Positions 26,985-35,362 of a stretch of DNA of 64,000 nucleotides are shown one piece after another (the stretch's first letter is position 1; each line of letters begins with the position of its first letter). Under the pieces are notes generated by a model. It did no database searches. It worked only from the letters and a program-made list of their open reading frames with translations, and had not been told where the DNA came from. Origin of the DNA: Bacillota bacterium. Lineage in GTDB: Bacteria; Bacillota; Clostridia; Acetivibrionales; DSM-1351. Made by a program: the position numbers and the translations under genes. The DNA lies in NCBI GenBank assembly GCA_023415305.1, contig JAEZKZ010000052.1, positions 1-64,000 of the forward strand. Reading direction: 5' to 3'.

Positions 26985-28547
26985 ATGAGTGCCGAAACTA
27001 CCAAAATATTTATAACCATGTGTACATATATGGTTTTTGTTATTGGTATAGGAGTTTATTTTGCAAAACGTGCAAATGAAAGCAGTGAAAACTATTTTAT
27101 CGGCGGAAGATCACTTGGCCCATGGGTGGCTGCTATGAGTGCCGAGGCATCGGATATGAGCGGCTGGCTTCTGATGGGTTTACCGGGAGTAGCTTACTGG
27201 TTCGGGTTAAGTGATGCCATTTGGACAGCAATCGGTCTGGCAGCGGGTACGTACATCAATTGGTTGATTGTTGCAAAGCGACTTCGCAGATATTCTGCAA
27301 TTGCCGGAGATTCTATAACAATTCCGGATTACTTCAGCAACAGATTTAAAGAAAAAAATAGCAAGGTAATAATGTCAATAGCCGCAGTGTTTATTCTTGT
27401 ATTTTTTACTGTATACGCTGCCAGCTGTTTTGTTACCTGCGGTAAGCTGTTCAGCACCTTATTCGGTATCAAGTATCAGTACATGATGATTGCAGGAGCA
27501 ATCTTCGTAATTGTTTATACATTTCTGGGAGGCTTCCTTGCTGAAAGTGTATCCGACTTTATGCAATCCATAGTAATGATTGTTGCCTTGGGTGCTATAG
27601 TTATTGTTGGAGTATCTGCAGCAGGCGGACCATCAGTTGTCTATCAGAATATTAAGGAAATACCGGGCTTCTTCGATTTCTTTGGTATAGCTCAGCCGGA
27701 AATGGCAGAGGGTGTTCAGAAGGTAACCGGTGGAAAACCTATTTTCGGTGATGCGGGTAAATATGGTTTCCTTACAATAATATCTACACTCTCTTGGGGA
27801 CTGGGATATTTCGGTATGCCACAGGTTTTATTGAGATTTATGGCCATCAGAAAGTCCAGTGAATTAACTCAGTCAAGAAGAATTGCAACCACCTGGTGTC
27901 TTATCTCGCTTACTGCTGCTGTTGCCGTTGGGTTGATAGGAAGAAGTCTGTATCCTACAGAACTCCTTACTCAGGGTCAGGCAGAGAGCATTTTTATAGT
28001 TATGTCGTCAAAGCTACTCCCTCCATTACTGGCAGGTTTAGCTATGGCAGGTATTCTTGCGGCAACCATAAGTTCATCTGATTCATATTTGCTTATTGCT
28101 GCGTCAGCTTTCTCTAAGAATATATTCCAGGGAATTGTTAAAAAGGAAGCTACAGACAAGCAGGTTATGACAGTTACACGTATTACACTGCTTACTATAG
28201 CCTTGTTTGGTGTAATCATAGCTCTTGATGAAAGTAGTGTTATCTTTAAAGTTGTATCCTTTGCTTGGGCTGGTTTTGGGGCAACCTTCGGACCTATTAT
28301 GCTGTTCTCTCTGTTCTGGAAGAGAGTCAACAGAGCGGGTGCTATTGCAGGTATGCTTGCAGGCGGTGGAATGGTATTCATATGGAAACTGCTGCTGAAA
28401 CCACTTGGGGGAGTTTTTGGTATATATGAATTGTTCCCTGCATTTGTTATCTCCTGTATAGCTATTGTAGTAGTTTCACTTTTAACAAAGGCACCATCTG
28501 AGGAGATGCAGAAGGAATTCGAACTGGCAAAAACTTATGAGTGCTAA
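26985..28547 (+). CDS. putP: Sodium/solute symporter, PutP (proline) type
   Basis: A 520-residue SSS-family transporter with about 12-13 helices. The signature SENYFIGGRSLGPWVAAMSA near the N-terminus and ASDMSGWLLMGLPG (about 54-67) resemble sodium/proline symporters, including the Na+-site Ser/Asp residues. LAATISSSDSYLLIAASAF matches the helix-8 Na+ site. Proline uptake is the likeliest role, though pantothenate or another amino acid cannot be excluded. GGGAGGAAAG precedes the ATG, and the gene forms a single transcription unit with its own promoter and terminator. Confidence 0.88.
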   Translation: MSAETTKIFITMCTYMVFVIGIGVYFAKRANESSENYFIGGRSLGPWVAAMSAEASDMSGWLLMGLPGVAYWFGLSDAIWTAIGLAAGTYINWLIVAKRLRRYSAIAGDSITIPDYFSNRFKEKNSKVIMSIAAVFILVFFTVYAASCFVTCGKLFSTLFGIKYQYMMIAGAIFVIVYTFLGGFLAESVSDFMQSIVMIVALGAIVIVGVSAAGGPSVVYQNIKEIPGFFDFFGIAQPEMAEGVQKVTGGKPIFGDAGKYGFLTIISTLSWGLGYFGMPQVLLRFMAIRKSSELTQSRRIATTWCLISLTAAVAVGLIGRSLYPTELLTQGQAESIFIVMSSKLLPPLLAGLAMAGILAATISSSDSYLLIAASAFSKNIFQGIVKKEATDKQVMTVTRITLLTIALFGVIIALDESSVIFKVVSFAWAGFGATFGPIMLFSLFWKRVNRAGAIAGMLAGGGMVFIWKLLLKPLGGVFGIYELFPAFVISCIAIVVVSLLTKAPSEEMQKEFELAKTYEC

Positions 28548-28596
28548 AATATGCTAATTTAAGTTAGAAATCGTATGTGAATAGATGGTAACAAAC

Positions 28597-28645
28597 AAAA
28601 GGCAGGTTCCTGAAGCTAAAGCTGTGGGACCTGCTTTTTGTTTTG
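28597..28645 (+). terminator. Terminator of the symporter gene
   Basis: AAAAGGCAGGTTCC pairs with GGGACCTGCTTTTT around a 15-base loop and is followed by a T-rich run. It lies about 50 bases after the stop. Confidence 0.85.
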
Positions 28646-28772
28646 TTATAATGCAGAATCAACTCAATACTGTAAAAATAGCAAAAAAGTCGAGACGGTA
28701 TACCTTTTATTGAGAGAAACCAGAGGAAAGAATTTATAAAACGATTCAGTAATATTTTTTGAGGGGTACTTT

Positions 28773-28880
28773 TTGGAAAATAATCTGACTGACTATTGGA
28801 TAGATAAAATCCCCCTGTTTATGAAGTTCAGAGATTACTTACTGTACATGGTATCTATAGCTCATCTTGATATTTGTTAA
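28773..28880 (+). CDS. Possible 35-residue small protein
   Basis: A TTG codon six bases after GAGGGG opens a 35-codon frame rich in Leu, Ile, Tyr and Met. It overlaps the 3' end of the convergent hydrolase gene by 26 bases. No homologue was recognised, and a match by chance is quite possible. Confidence 0.25.
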   Translation: MENNLTDYWIDKIPLFMKFRDYLLYMVSIAHLDIC

Positions 28881-29493
28881 GAAAAGCTTTTACCAGTATG
28901 TCTGACTTGGAACAGGAATTCGAGTTAAAGTTTGAGGAAAAAGGATCCGCAAAACCGTGGCTGCCTTCAAGTACCTTTACCATTACCTGTTCCTTTTTTA
29001 GTGAAGCAGTAAAGCTTATGACGTCAAAGGACTCTTCATATGTGGGGAAAAGCAGAAGAGTAGGACATTGGGGATTTATACATGGGTACTCTCTGATGCG
29101 GGAACCGTAGAACCCGATAACTCCGTCAACACTTCTGTGTTCACTTAAAAGCCATGCCAATGTTGCTCCAATGCTGAACCCACACAATATTACCTTCTGA
29201 TAACCCTCTCCCTTAGCCCGGTCAATATGGGAGAGAACCCGCCGTGCTGCTTCAGTGAAGCCTACATTATGAATAAAATGTTCGTAGGCCTCCTGCCGGC
29301 AGCCATATGTAAAGGGTTTTGCCAGACCTGTGAAATCAGGGCATTCGGCGGCAAAACCCATTTGCCGGAACCTTTCGGCAGTAGTCAGAATGTGTTTGTT
29401 AATACCATAAATTTCATGAAGAACTATAACCATTGAATTTCGGTTGATACTCTCCGGGGCAGTATATTTTTTTACCACTGTTCCAATCTCCAT
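28855..29493 (-). CDS. Dienelactone-hydrolase-like alpha/beta hydrolase
   Basis: A 212-residue alpha/beta hydrolase of the dienelactone hydrolase family. The nucleophile elbow reads GFSIGAT (about 110-116), with Ser in place of the Cys found in classical dienelactone hydrolases. The C-terminal GSHGFADPF holds the His. The acid residue is probably in the TYEESFDV loop. No signal peptide is present. The Shine-Dalgarno is weak (the better AAGGAAA lies about 19 bases from the ATG). It follows the metal ATPase gene after about 53 bases on the same strand, with no terminator visible, so it may belong to that transcript, but a role in metal resistance is not suggested by the sequence. Confidence 0.8.
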   Translation of the reverse strand: MEIGTVVKKYTAPESINRNSMVIVLHEIYGINKHILTTAERFRQMGFAAECPDFTGLAKPFTYGCRQEAYEHFIHNVGFTEAARRVLSHIDRAKGEGYQKVILCGFSIGATLAWLLSEHRSVDGVIGFYGSRIREYPCINPQCPTLLLFPTYEESFDVISFTASLKKEQVMVKVLEGSHGFADPFSSNFNSNSCSKSDILVKAFLNKYQDEL

Positions 29494-29546
29494 ATTCTTT
29501 ATCGCTTTTAAAATTTCCTTATTTCTTTACCACATTTATCATTTTT

Positions 29547-31397
29547 TCAAAGCTTAGGTGTTTTTAGAGCCCTTGAGGAATTCAATATAGCAATAAAGGA
29601 AACCCCCACATCGGCAAAAACCGCTTCCCAGAGGTTTGACAGGCCGAAGGCTGCCATTATCAATACGAGGGCTTTAATACCTAATGCAAAAACTATATTC
29701 TGTTTTACAATACGCAAAGTCTTTTTTGCTATTGCAATAGCTGTAGAGATTTTAGAAACCTGATCATCCATTATTACAATATCGGCAGCCTCAATTGCCG
29801 CATCAGAGCCGAGGCCCCCCATGGCAATTCCGATGTCAGCTCTGGAGAGAACAGGGGCATCATTTATTCCATCTCCCACAAAGACCAGTTTACCTTTAGG
29901 AGACTTCTCTCCAATTAGCTTTTCCACTTCACTTACCTTATCACCCGGAAGAAGCTCGGTGTATACTTCATCAAGACCCAACTGCTCTGCTACTGCTTCG
30001 CCGACTATTTTAGCATCGCCGGTAAGCATTACTACCCGTCTGATATCTCCTGCTTTTAGCTGCTTTATAGCAGAAGCTGAATCTTCCTTGATTTCATCTG
30101 AAATAACAATATAACCTGCATACTTAAAGCCTACGGCCACATGAACCGCCGTACCCACTACAGCGCCGGTATAATAGGATACATCAATGCTCTTCATAAG
30201 CTTCGAGTTGCCTGCATAAACCGACTTTCCATCAACAACTGCCTTAACCCCATGACCCGGAATTTCCTCCACTTCCGTAATCCTTGAATTGTCGATTTCC
30301 TTACCATAGGCTTTTTTCAAAGATTGAGATATGGGATGGTTTGAGTAACTTTCGGCCAGTGCTGTTAATTCAACTAGTTCTGCTTCGGCAATATCAACTG
30401 GGTGAAGCTCTGCAACCTTAAAAGTCCCTTTTGTCAGAGTACCGGTCTTATCGAAAACAACAATTTCGGCATCAGCCAGTGCCTCAAGATAGTTACCGCC
30501 TTTAATAAGAATACCTGACTTTGAAGCCCCGCCGATTCCGCCGAAAAATCCCAGGGGAATGGATATTACAAGAGCACAGGGACAGGAAACAACCAAAAAG
30601 TTCAAGGCCCTGTACAGCCAATCATTGAATTCAGCTCCGGGTACCAGAAGAGGGGGGATAACCGCCATTAGTGCTGCAATAATAACAACAATCGGAGTAT
30701 AGTATCGGGCAAACTTTGTAATAAAATTTTCGGCCTTGGCTTTCTTACTGCTCGAGTTTTCAACCAGGTCAAGAATTTTTGCAACAGTGGATTCACCAAA
30801 TTCCTTGGTTACCTTAATTGTAAGTAGGCCGTTTATATTGATACACCCGCTTAATACTTCACTTTCTGCGATTACTTCGCGAGGAACAGCTTCACCTGTA
30901 AGTGCAGAGGTATCAACCATTGAATATCCCTCGATAACTGTTCCGTCGAGAGGAATTTTCTCTCCTGCCTTAACAACTATTATGTCATTAATTTTAACTT
31001 CTTCAGGATCAACGGTTATCAGCTCTCCGTTCTTCTTAAGATTAGCATAATCAGGACGAATATTCATCAGGGAGCCTATTGACTTTCTGGAACGGTCGAC
31101 GGCATAGTCCTGAAAGAGTTCTCCAACCTGATAGAACAGCATAACTGCAACACCTTCAGGATATTCTCCAACAAAAAACGCTCCGACAGTGGCAATACAC
31201 ATTAAAAAATTCTCGTCAAAAACCTGTCCGTGAGAAATATTTCTTACTGCCCTAAGAAGGACATCACCACCGATGATAAAATATGCTGCCAGAAATATTG
31301 AAAGCTCCCGGTAGCCTGAAACTGGGAGAATTATTGCTGCTAAAAATAATACTGCACCGAATGAAATTCTGATTATAGTTTTTTTGGTTCTGGACAT
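29547..31397 (-). CDS. P1B-type heavy-metal ATPase (Zn/Cd/Pb efflux, CadA/ZntA type)
   Basis: A metal-pumping ATPase of 616 residues. SCPCALVIS (about 270-278) is the membrane metal site of Zn2+/Cd2+/Pb2+ pumps. DKTGTLTKGT (Asp about 316) is the phosphorylated aspartate, TGEAVP the actuator loop, and GDGINDAP the hinge; the HP dipeptide (NHPISQS) of the nucleotide domain is present. It lacks the N-terminal metal-binding domain common in this family; a separate HMA gene lies 11 bases upstream and may replace it. GGAGGTCAC before MSRTKK sets the start; a start 30 bases upstream would place that site inside the gene. Confidence 0.92.
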   Translation of the reverse strand: MSRTKKTIIRISFGAVLFLAAIILPVSGYRELSIFLAAYFIIGGDVLLRAVRNISHGQVFDENFLMCIATVGAFFVGEYPEGVAVMLFYQVGELFQDYAVDRSRKSIGSLMNIRPDYANLKKNGELITVDPEEVKINDIIVVKAGEKIPLDGTVIEGYSMVDTSALTGEAVPREVIAESEVLSGCININGLLTIKVTKEFGESTVAKILDLVENSSSKKAKAENFITKFARYYTPIVVIIAALMAVIPPLLVPGAEFNDWLYRALNFLVVSCPCALVISIPLGFFGGIGGASKSGILIKGGNYLEALADAEIVVFDKTGTLTKGTFKVAELHPVDIAEAELVELTALAESYSNHPISQSLKKAYGKEIDNSRITEVEEIPGHGVKAVVDGKSVYAGNSKLMKSIDVSYYTGAVVGTAVHVAVGFKYAGYIVISDEIKEDSASAIKQLKAGDIRRVVMLTGDAKIVGEAVAEQLGLDEVYTELLPGDKVSEVEKLIGEKSPKGKLVFVGDGINDAPVLSRADIGIAMGGLGSDAAIEAADIVIMDDQVSKISTAIAIAKKTLRIVKQNIVFALGIKALVLIMAAFGLSNLWEAVFADVGVSFIAILNSSRALKTPKL

Positions 31398-31408
31398 GTG
31401 ACCTCCGC

Positions 31409-31627
31409 CTAAACTCTTAACTTGCAATAGGGTTCAATTTTTTTTATTATTTTTTGTATTGTGTCGACAGTTTCTTCTGATAGTTCTTCGTCTGCTTCCA
31501 AGGTAAGCTTCTGAGTTATAAAGTTTACAGAAGCACTGTTTACTCCGTGGAGTTTGCTTATCTCCCTTTCCATTTTTGAAGCACAATTCGCACAGCCAAG
31601 GTCTTCAAGTTTATATACTTTCTTCAT
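31409..31627 (-). CDS. Free-standing heavy-metal-associated (HMA) domain protein
   Basis: A 72-residue protein consisting of one HMA domain with the metal-binding GCANCASK loop (about 9-16) and a ferredoxin-like fold. HMA domains of this type bind Zn2+, Cd2+ or Cu+. It lies between the sensor and ATPase genes and probably acts as a detached N-terminal domain or metallochaperone for the pump, which has no HMA domain of its own. AGGCGTTAT before the ATG is a moderate ribosome site. Confidence 0.85.
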   Translation of the reverse strand: MKKVYKLEDLGCANCASKMEREISKLHGVNSASVNFITQKLTLEADEELSEETVDTIQKIIKKIEPYCKLRV

Positions 31628-31684
31628 AATAACGCCTCCAATAGTTGTTACTAATAGTAATGATTTTTTTGATTAACTCGTTAC

Positions 31685-32047
31685 TCATTCTTCAATATGT
31701 TCAAAGCCCTGATCAATGATTGTTCTTACATGTGAATCGGCAAGTGAATAAAACATTGTTTTGCCGTCTCTTCTGGCTTTAACCAGCTTAGCCTGCTTGA
31801 GTACTCTTAACTGATGAGATATGGCAGATTGGCCCATATTAAGCAGTTGAGCAATATCACAGACACACATCTCTGATTGGAACAGGACGTAAAGTATTTT
31901 TATCCTGGTAGTATCACCAAATATTTTGAATAATTCTGCCAGGTCATAAAGCTGAGTTTCTTCCGGCATACTGCTGATTACCTTATTAACTATATCCTGG
32001 TGAATACAGAGCCAATCACATTTTTCAACACCTTGTTCTGCTGTCAT
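31685..32047 (-). CDS. ArsR/SmtB-family metal sensor (CadC/CzrA-like)
   Basis: A 120-residue winged-helix repressor. MCVCDIAQ (about 60-67) contains the cysteine pair of the CadC alpha-3N Cd/Pb site, and the N-terminal CDWLC can supply further Cys ligands. The C-terminal helix DSHVRTIIDQGFEHIEE has the D-x-H/H-x-E-like pattern of the SmtB/CzrA alpha-5 zinc site, so both sites may be present. The recognition helix is MGQSAISHQLRVL. It would repress its own operon (this gene, the HMA protein and the ATPase) and release on metal binding. A promoter and a 12-2-12-like operator precede it. GGAGGGAAAC is the ribosome site. Confidence 0.9.
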   Translation of the reverse strand: MTAEQGVEKCDWLCIHQDIVNKVISSMPEETQLYDLAELFKIFGDTTRIKILYVLFQSEMCVCDIAQLLNMGQSAISHQLRVLKQAKLVKARRDGKTMFYSLADSHVRTIIDQGFEHIEE

Positions 32048-32111
32048 TTGTTTCCCTCCTGGGTTATTTTATAGTACATTGAAAAGTATTTCATTATTAG
32101 TTGAGCTTAGA

Positions 32112-32136
32112 ATATATGAACAAATGTTCACATATT
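32112..32136. promoter_or_regulatory. ArsR/SmtB operator
   Basis: TATGAACA and TGTTCACATA form an imperfect dyad around AA, matching the TGAA-N6-TTCA core of SmtB/CadC operators. It begins 3 bases downstream of the predicted -10 box and would cover the transcription start. Confidence 0.8.
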
Positions 32137-32138
32137 AA

Positions 32139-32166
32139 ATTATACACCTTAATTTTCCTATGTCAA
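32139..32166 (-). promoter_or_regulatory. Sigma-A promoter of the metal-efflux operon
   Basis: Consensus TTGACA and TATAAT on the minus strand with a 16-base spacer, directly followed by the ArsR operator dyad. Confidence 0.85.
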
Positions 32167-32288
32167 TATACCTTCCAAAATTATCAATAAATTAAAAATA
32201 TCCAGTAAACAAATATATTCTTGATTAGTCCCAAAATCATTTCCGGTTGCATATTATGCAATAAAAAGTTAATTATGGAGTGATTTTT

Positions 32289-33098
32289 TTGACTAAATTT
32301 CAAGTCGGAGATATTGTTACAAGAAGGTCTTATGGAGGAGATCTTCTTTTTAGAGTAGTTAACATAATACCAGATTGTGACGGGTTTGAATGTTATGTTT
32401 TACGTGGGCTATCTTCCAGAATAGAGGCGGATTCCAAAGCAGATGACCTGGAAAAACAGGATGCGAGAACAGCATATACAAGAGCATATAGAGAACTTTA
32501 TCAGGTCAAGAGAAGTATTGAATGTGACGGCCCATACTGCAGAGGCTTCTTTAACAGGCTTAGAAAGCGGCCCGGCAGGATTCTTCATATTGATTCGGCT
32601 CAGGATTTTATGAACCAGTGTATAGATTTCTACAAACAAGGTAAGATAACCTCTTATGGAAAATGGGTAAGCGAGGATAGACAGCCTTCAGTAGTAAGAC
32701 AATACCTGCGTGCTTATAAACCCAATATACTGGTATTGACAGGCCATGATGGTTTAAAGAAGAACGCAAAGAATTATAAATCCCTTGAAAGCTATGCCAA
32801 TTCGTCATACTTTATAGAAGCTGTAAAAATTGCAAGGGAATACGAACCTGACCCCGATAAACTATGTATTTTTGCAGGAGCCTGTCAATCCTATTACGAG
32901 GCCATAATGGAAGCCGGCGCAAACTTTGCAAGCTCACCTAAAAGAGTGCTGATCAATGCCCTTGACCCTGCAATAGTGGCACAGAAGGTTTCAATTACAG
33001 ATAATACTACCGTACTCGAGCCCCGGACTGTAATATCACTCACTATAACCGGAAGTAACGGAATCGGTGGTAAGGATACAAGGGGGCAATTTAAATAA
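32289..33098 (+). CDS. yabG: Sporulation-specific protease YabG
   Basis: A 269-residue protein matching YabG across its length, with KFQVGDIVTRRSYGGD at the N-terminus, RPGRILHIDS in the middle and NILVLTGHDG and GACQSYYEA in the C-terminal half. In Bacillus and Clostridioides YabG is made in the mother cell and processes spore coat or cortex proteins. The start is a TTG eight bases after GGAG; a GTG nine bases earlier overlaps that ribosome site and is less likely. CATATTAT near 32250 resembles a sigma-E/sigma-K -10 box, but the -35 is not clear. A terminator follows. Confidence 0.9.
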   Translation: MTKFQVGDIVTRRSYGGDLLFRVVNIIPDCDGFECYVLRGLSSRIEADSKADDLEKQDARTAYTRAYRELYQVKRSIECDGPYCRGFFNRLRKRPGRILHIDSAQDFMNQCIDFYKQGKITSYGKWVSEDRQPSVVRQYLRAYKPNILVLTGHDGLKKNAKNYKSLESYANSSYFIEAVKIAREYEPDPDKLCIFAGACQSYYEAIMEAGANFASSPKRVLINALDPAIVAQKVSITDNTTVLEPRTVISLTITGSNGIGGKDTRGQFK

Positions 33099-33202
33099 GC
33101 AAAGGCGAAGGGTGAATAGTGAATTGTTTCGGAAACCCGACTAAGTCGGCTAGACTTTGCAAGAGCAGAAAAGAGTTATAAGTTAAAAGTGAAAAGGTAA
33201 GG

Positions 33203-33243
33203 AAGGCTTGTTTCATAATAATGAAGCAGGCCCTTTTTTTATA
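33203..33243 (+). terminator. Terminator after yabG
   Basis: GGCTTGTTTCAT pairs with ATGAAGCAGGCC (wobbles allowed) around AATA and is followed by CTTTTTTT. Confidence 0.85.
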
Positions 33244-33362
33244 AATTTATTAACTTATTTTAGAAAATTTTTAGAATTCCTTTGTAAGGGTTTTATTGTT
33301 GCCTTCTATAATTCAAAGTGTAGCAGGGAGCTATTAATAAATTTTGATTGGAGAGATTTAAA

Positions 33363-34334
33363 ATGAAAAACAAAAAGGTAAAACTAGGATTATTGGTTAT
33401 GGCTGCGGTTACCTTGTTTACAGCCACAGCCTTTGCAGCAACCACCACAGGGAATGAGGGTTATGCGGCCCTGAAAGAAATAATGAAGGATTCAAAGAGA
33501 AGCGAGGCTCTGACAAGTGCTTCATTCAGCGGATCCTTTCAGGTATCAGATAACGGTAAAATAATCACAGCATTTACCGGAAAGGTTAATGCAAACCGCC
33601 CGGAGGAACAAAGCAGCGGAAATGTTCAGATTGATCTGAAAGGTAAAAAACAGGAGCTTTCCTTCTTCCAAAAGGGTGAAGAGGTATACCTTGCCGATAA
33701 TGCAAACACAAAATACTACAAGCTGGAAAATGTTGAAAGAGGCCATGAAAAGAGACGTCCTGATTATAACCGCGAAGAATATTCCCATGATGACGAAATG
33801 GGAACTGCTGAAGAAGCGATACTGGATCTGTTTGTAGGAGATTTGAAATCCCAGTTTGAGTTAACAAGAAATGGAGACGGTTCAAAGACCATATCAATTG
33901 ATCTGGATCAAAATGAGATACCTGCAGCATTCAATTTATTAACGGCTGCGGCTGTCAGTGACCAAGACCAGGCATCCAGGCACAATAAATCCGAAATGAG
34001 TGACGAAGAAAAGCAATTATTGGTTGAAAAGCTTCCTTTCATGAAAGATTTAATAGAGGCAGATAAGGATTTATTACCGGCTTTAAAACAGAACGTGAAG
34101 ATTACCGCTTTGGTAGTTAAACTCAATGTGGATTCTGATAGTCAAATGAAATCCTTTGAAACTAAACTCAGCATATCAGGTACAGACGCAGCCGGAATTT
34201 ATCATGAAGTAGCCTTCCAGGGTACGGTTTCTGTCAGCGATATAAACAATACCAAGGTTGAACAATTTGATCAGAATGGGAAAAATATTGAGATCATAAA
34301 TGCTAAAGATCTTAAATGCAGCAGTAGAGAATAA
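33363..34334 (+). CDS. Secreted protein of unknown function
   Basis: A 323-residue protein with a classical signal peptide ending in ATAFA-AT (cleavage about residue 25). The mature part is soluble and rich in Lys, Asp and Glu, and predicted mixed alpha/beta; a segment around 125-145 is very polar (Glu-Arg-Asp-His rich). It has the general shape of lipoprotein-carrier-like secreted proteins, but no family was recognised. The ATG after TTGGAGAGATTT was chosen. TATAAT at 33307-33312 is a likely -10 box with a poor -35. It lies upstream of an ABC transporter and two-component system, though a 270-base hairpin-rich gap separates them. Confidence 0.65.
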   Translation: MKNKKVKLGLLVMAAVTLFTATAFAATTTGNEGYAALKEIMKDSKRSEALTSASFSGSFQVSDNGKIITAFTGKVNANRPEEQSSGNVQIDLKGKKQELSFFQKGEEVYLADNANTKYYKLENVERGHEKRRPDYNREEYSHDDEMGTAEEAILDLFVGDLKSQFELTRNGDGSKTISIDLDQNEIPAAFNLLTAAAVSDQDQASRHNKSEMSDEEKQLLVEKLPFMKDLIEADKDLLPALKQNVKITALVVKLNVDSDSQMKSFETKLSISGTDAAGIYHEVAFQGTVSVSDINNTKVEQFDQNGKNIEIINAKDLKCSSRE

Positions 34335-34354
34335 TTTCTATATGAATGGAGAGA

Positions 34355-34397
34355 GTTAGCTTGAAAGACATCGCTAAAGCTCGTCTTCCAAACTAAC
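34355..34397. repeat. Hairpin GTTAGCTTGAAAGAC/GTCTTCCAAACTAAC
   Basis: Two 15-base arms form an imperfect stem around a 13-base loop, 20 bases after the secreted-protein stop codon. The 3' end is not T-rich. Confidence 0.5.
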
Positions 34398-34408
34398 CTA
34401 TAAATTTA

Positions 34409-34493
34409 TGGCCGCGCGACATATTCAAAGTATTTATAGTACTTGATCGAAGTAATGAGTTTGAGTTGAATACTTTGAAAGCGCGCATGGCCA
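34409..34493. repeat. Long hairpin with GGCC and TTCAAAGTATT arms
   Basis: The arm TGGCCGCGCG..TTCAAAGTATT (34409-34434) pairs with AATACTTTGAA..GCGCGCATGGCCA (34469-34493), about 22 of 25 positions, around a 34-base loop. It belongs to the hairpin-rich leader of the ABC transporter genes; no gene lies in this gap. Confidence 0.55.
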
Positions 34494-34570
34494 ATTAACC
34501 CCCTCTATTCGCCCCATTGCGGATATGGGAGAAGATAAATTTCGTTACATTTTGAGACCACAATGGTGGC

Positions 34571-34606
34571 TCAAAGCCACTTATAGTGGCTTAGGAGGTT
34601 AATATG
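34571..34606 (+). repeat. SD-abutting stem repeat upstream of the ABC ATPase (family 2, copy 3)
   Basis: AAGCCAC and GTGGCTT form a perfect 7-bp stem around TTATA; the 3' arm runs straight into AGGAGGTTAAT and the start codon. This junction is almost identical to copy 1 before the MalG-type gene. Confidence 0.75.
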
Positions 34607-35362
34607 TTACTGGAAGTTACAAATCTGACTAAGCAGTATCCCGGGAACCATGGTATAGAAGGGCTGAACCTCACCGTAGCAGAAGGTGAGGTTGTCGCCC
34701 TTCTTGGACCCAATGGCGCAGGGAAAACTACAACAATGAAGGCAATGATGGGGCTTGTCCCGATAAGCGCAGGTACTGTGACCTATAAAGGAGTCTCTAT
34801 AATAGATAATCCTCAAGCTACAAAATCCGAGATAGGGATGATGATAGGAGACCCTTCTCCGTATTTGTACCTCACCGGATATCAATACTTGAAGCTGCAC
34901 CAAAATCTTTACTTTAAAGTCACAGATAAAGAAATAGATGCTGTGCTGAATGCAACAGGATTATATGATAGAAGAAACAACAGAATAAAAACCTATTCCA
35001 CCGGTATGAAGCAGCGTATCTATCTTGCTAAAATATTACTGGCCAAGCCAAGGCTTCTGCTGCTGGATGAACCTTTCTCAGGAATGGATATAGAAGGCAG
35101 GGATCAATTGGTTCGAATGCTTAAAAGCATTTCTGAAAAGCTTAACACTTCGATGATTATATCGAGCCACTTGATTCATGATATTGAAGAAATTACATCC
35201 AAGGTCTGTATAATAAATAATGGAAAATGTCTCGGGACAAGGGCAATTAATGAAATAAGGGCCGACTATCCCACAATTGAGAAATATTATCTGGAAAATG
35301 TTTCGTTGTCCAAGGAAAGGAGAGATGAAAATGAGCAGTCTGATTACTTTTTCAGTAGATGA
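34604..35362 (+). CDS. ABC transporter ATP-binding protein
   Basis: A 252-residue ATPase with Walker A GPNGAGKTT (about 36-44), signature YSTGMKQR (about 131-138) and Walker B LLLLDEPF (about 151-158). It belongs to the export-type family of bacitracin/lantibiotic and drug transporters (CcmA-like). The next gene overlaps its 3' end by 32 bases and codes for the ABC-2 type membrane partner, and a kinase and response regulator follow. It is likely part of a membrane-stress or antimicrobial-response module, inferred only from the context. AGGAGGTTAAT precedes the ATG. Confidence 0.92.
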   Translation: MLLEVTNLTKQYPGNHGIEGLNLTVAEGEVVALLGPNGAGKTTTMKAMMGLVPISAGTVTYKGVSIIDNPQATKSEIGMMIGDPSPYLYLTGYQYLKLHQNLYFKVTDKEIDAVLNATGLYDRRNNRIKTYSTGMKQRIYLAKILLAKPRLLLLDEPFSGMDIEGRDQLVRMLKSISEKLNTSMIISSHLIHDIEEITSKVCIINNGKCLGTRAINEIRADYPTIEKYYLENVSLSKERRDENEQSDYFFSR

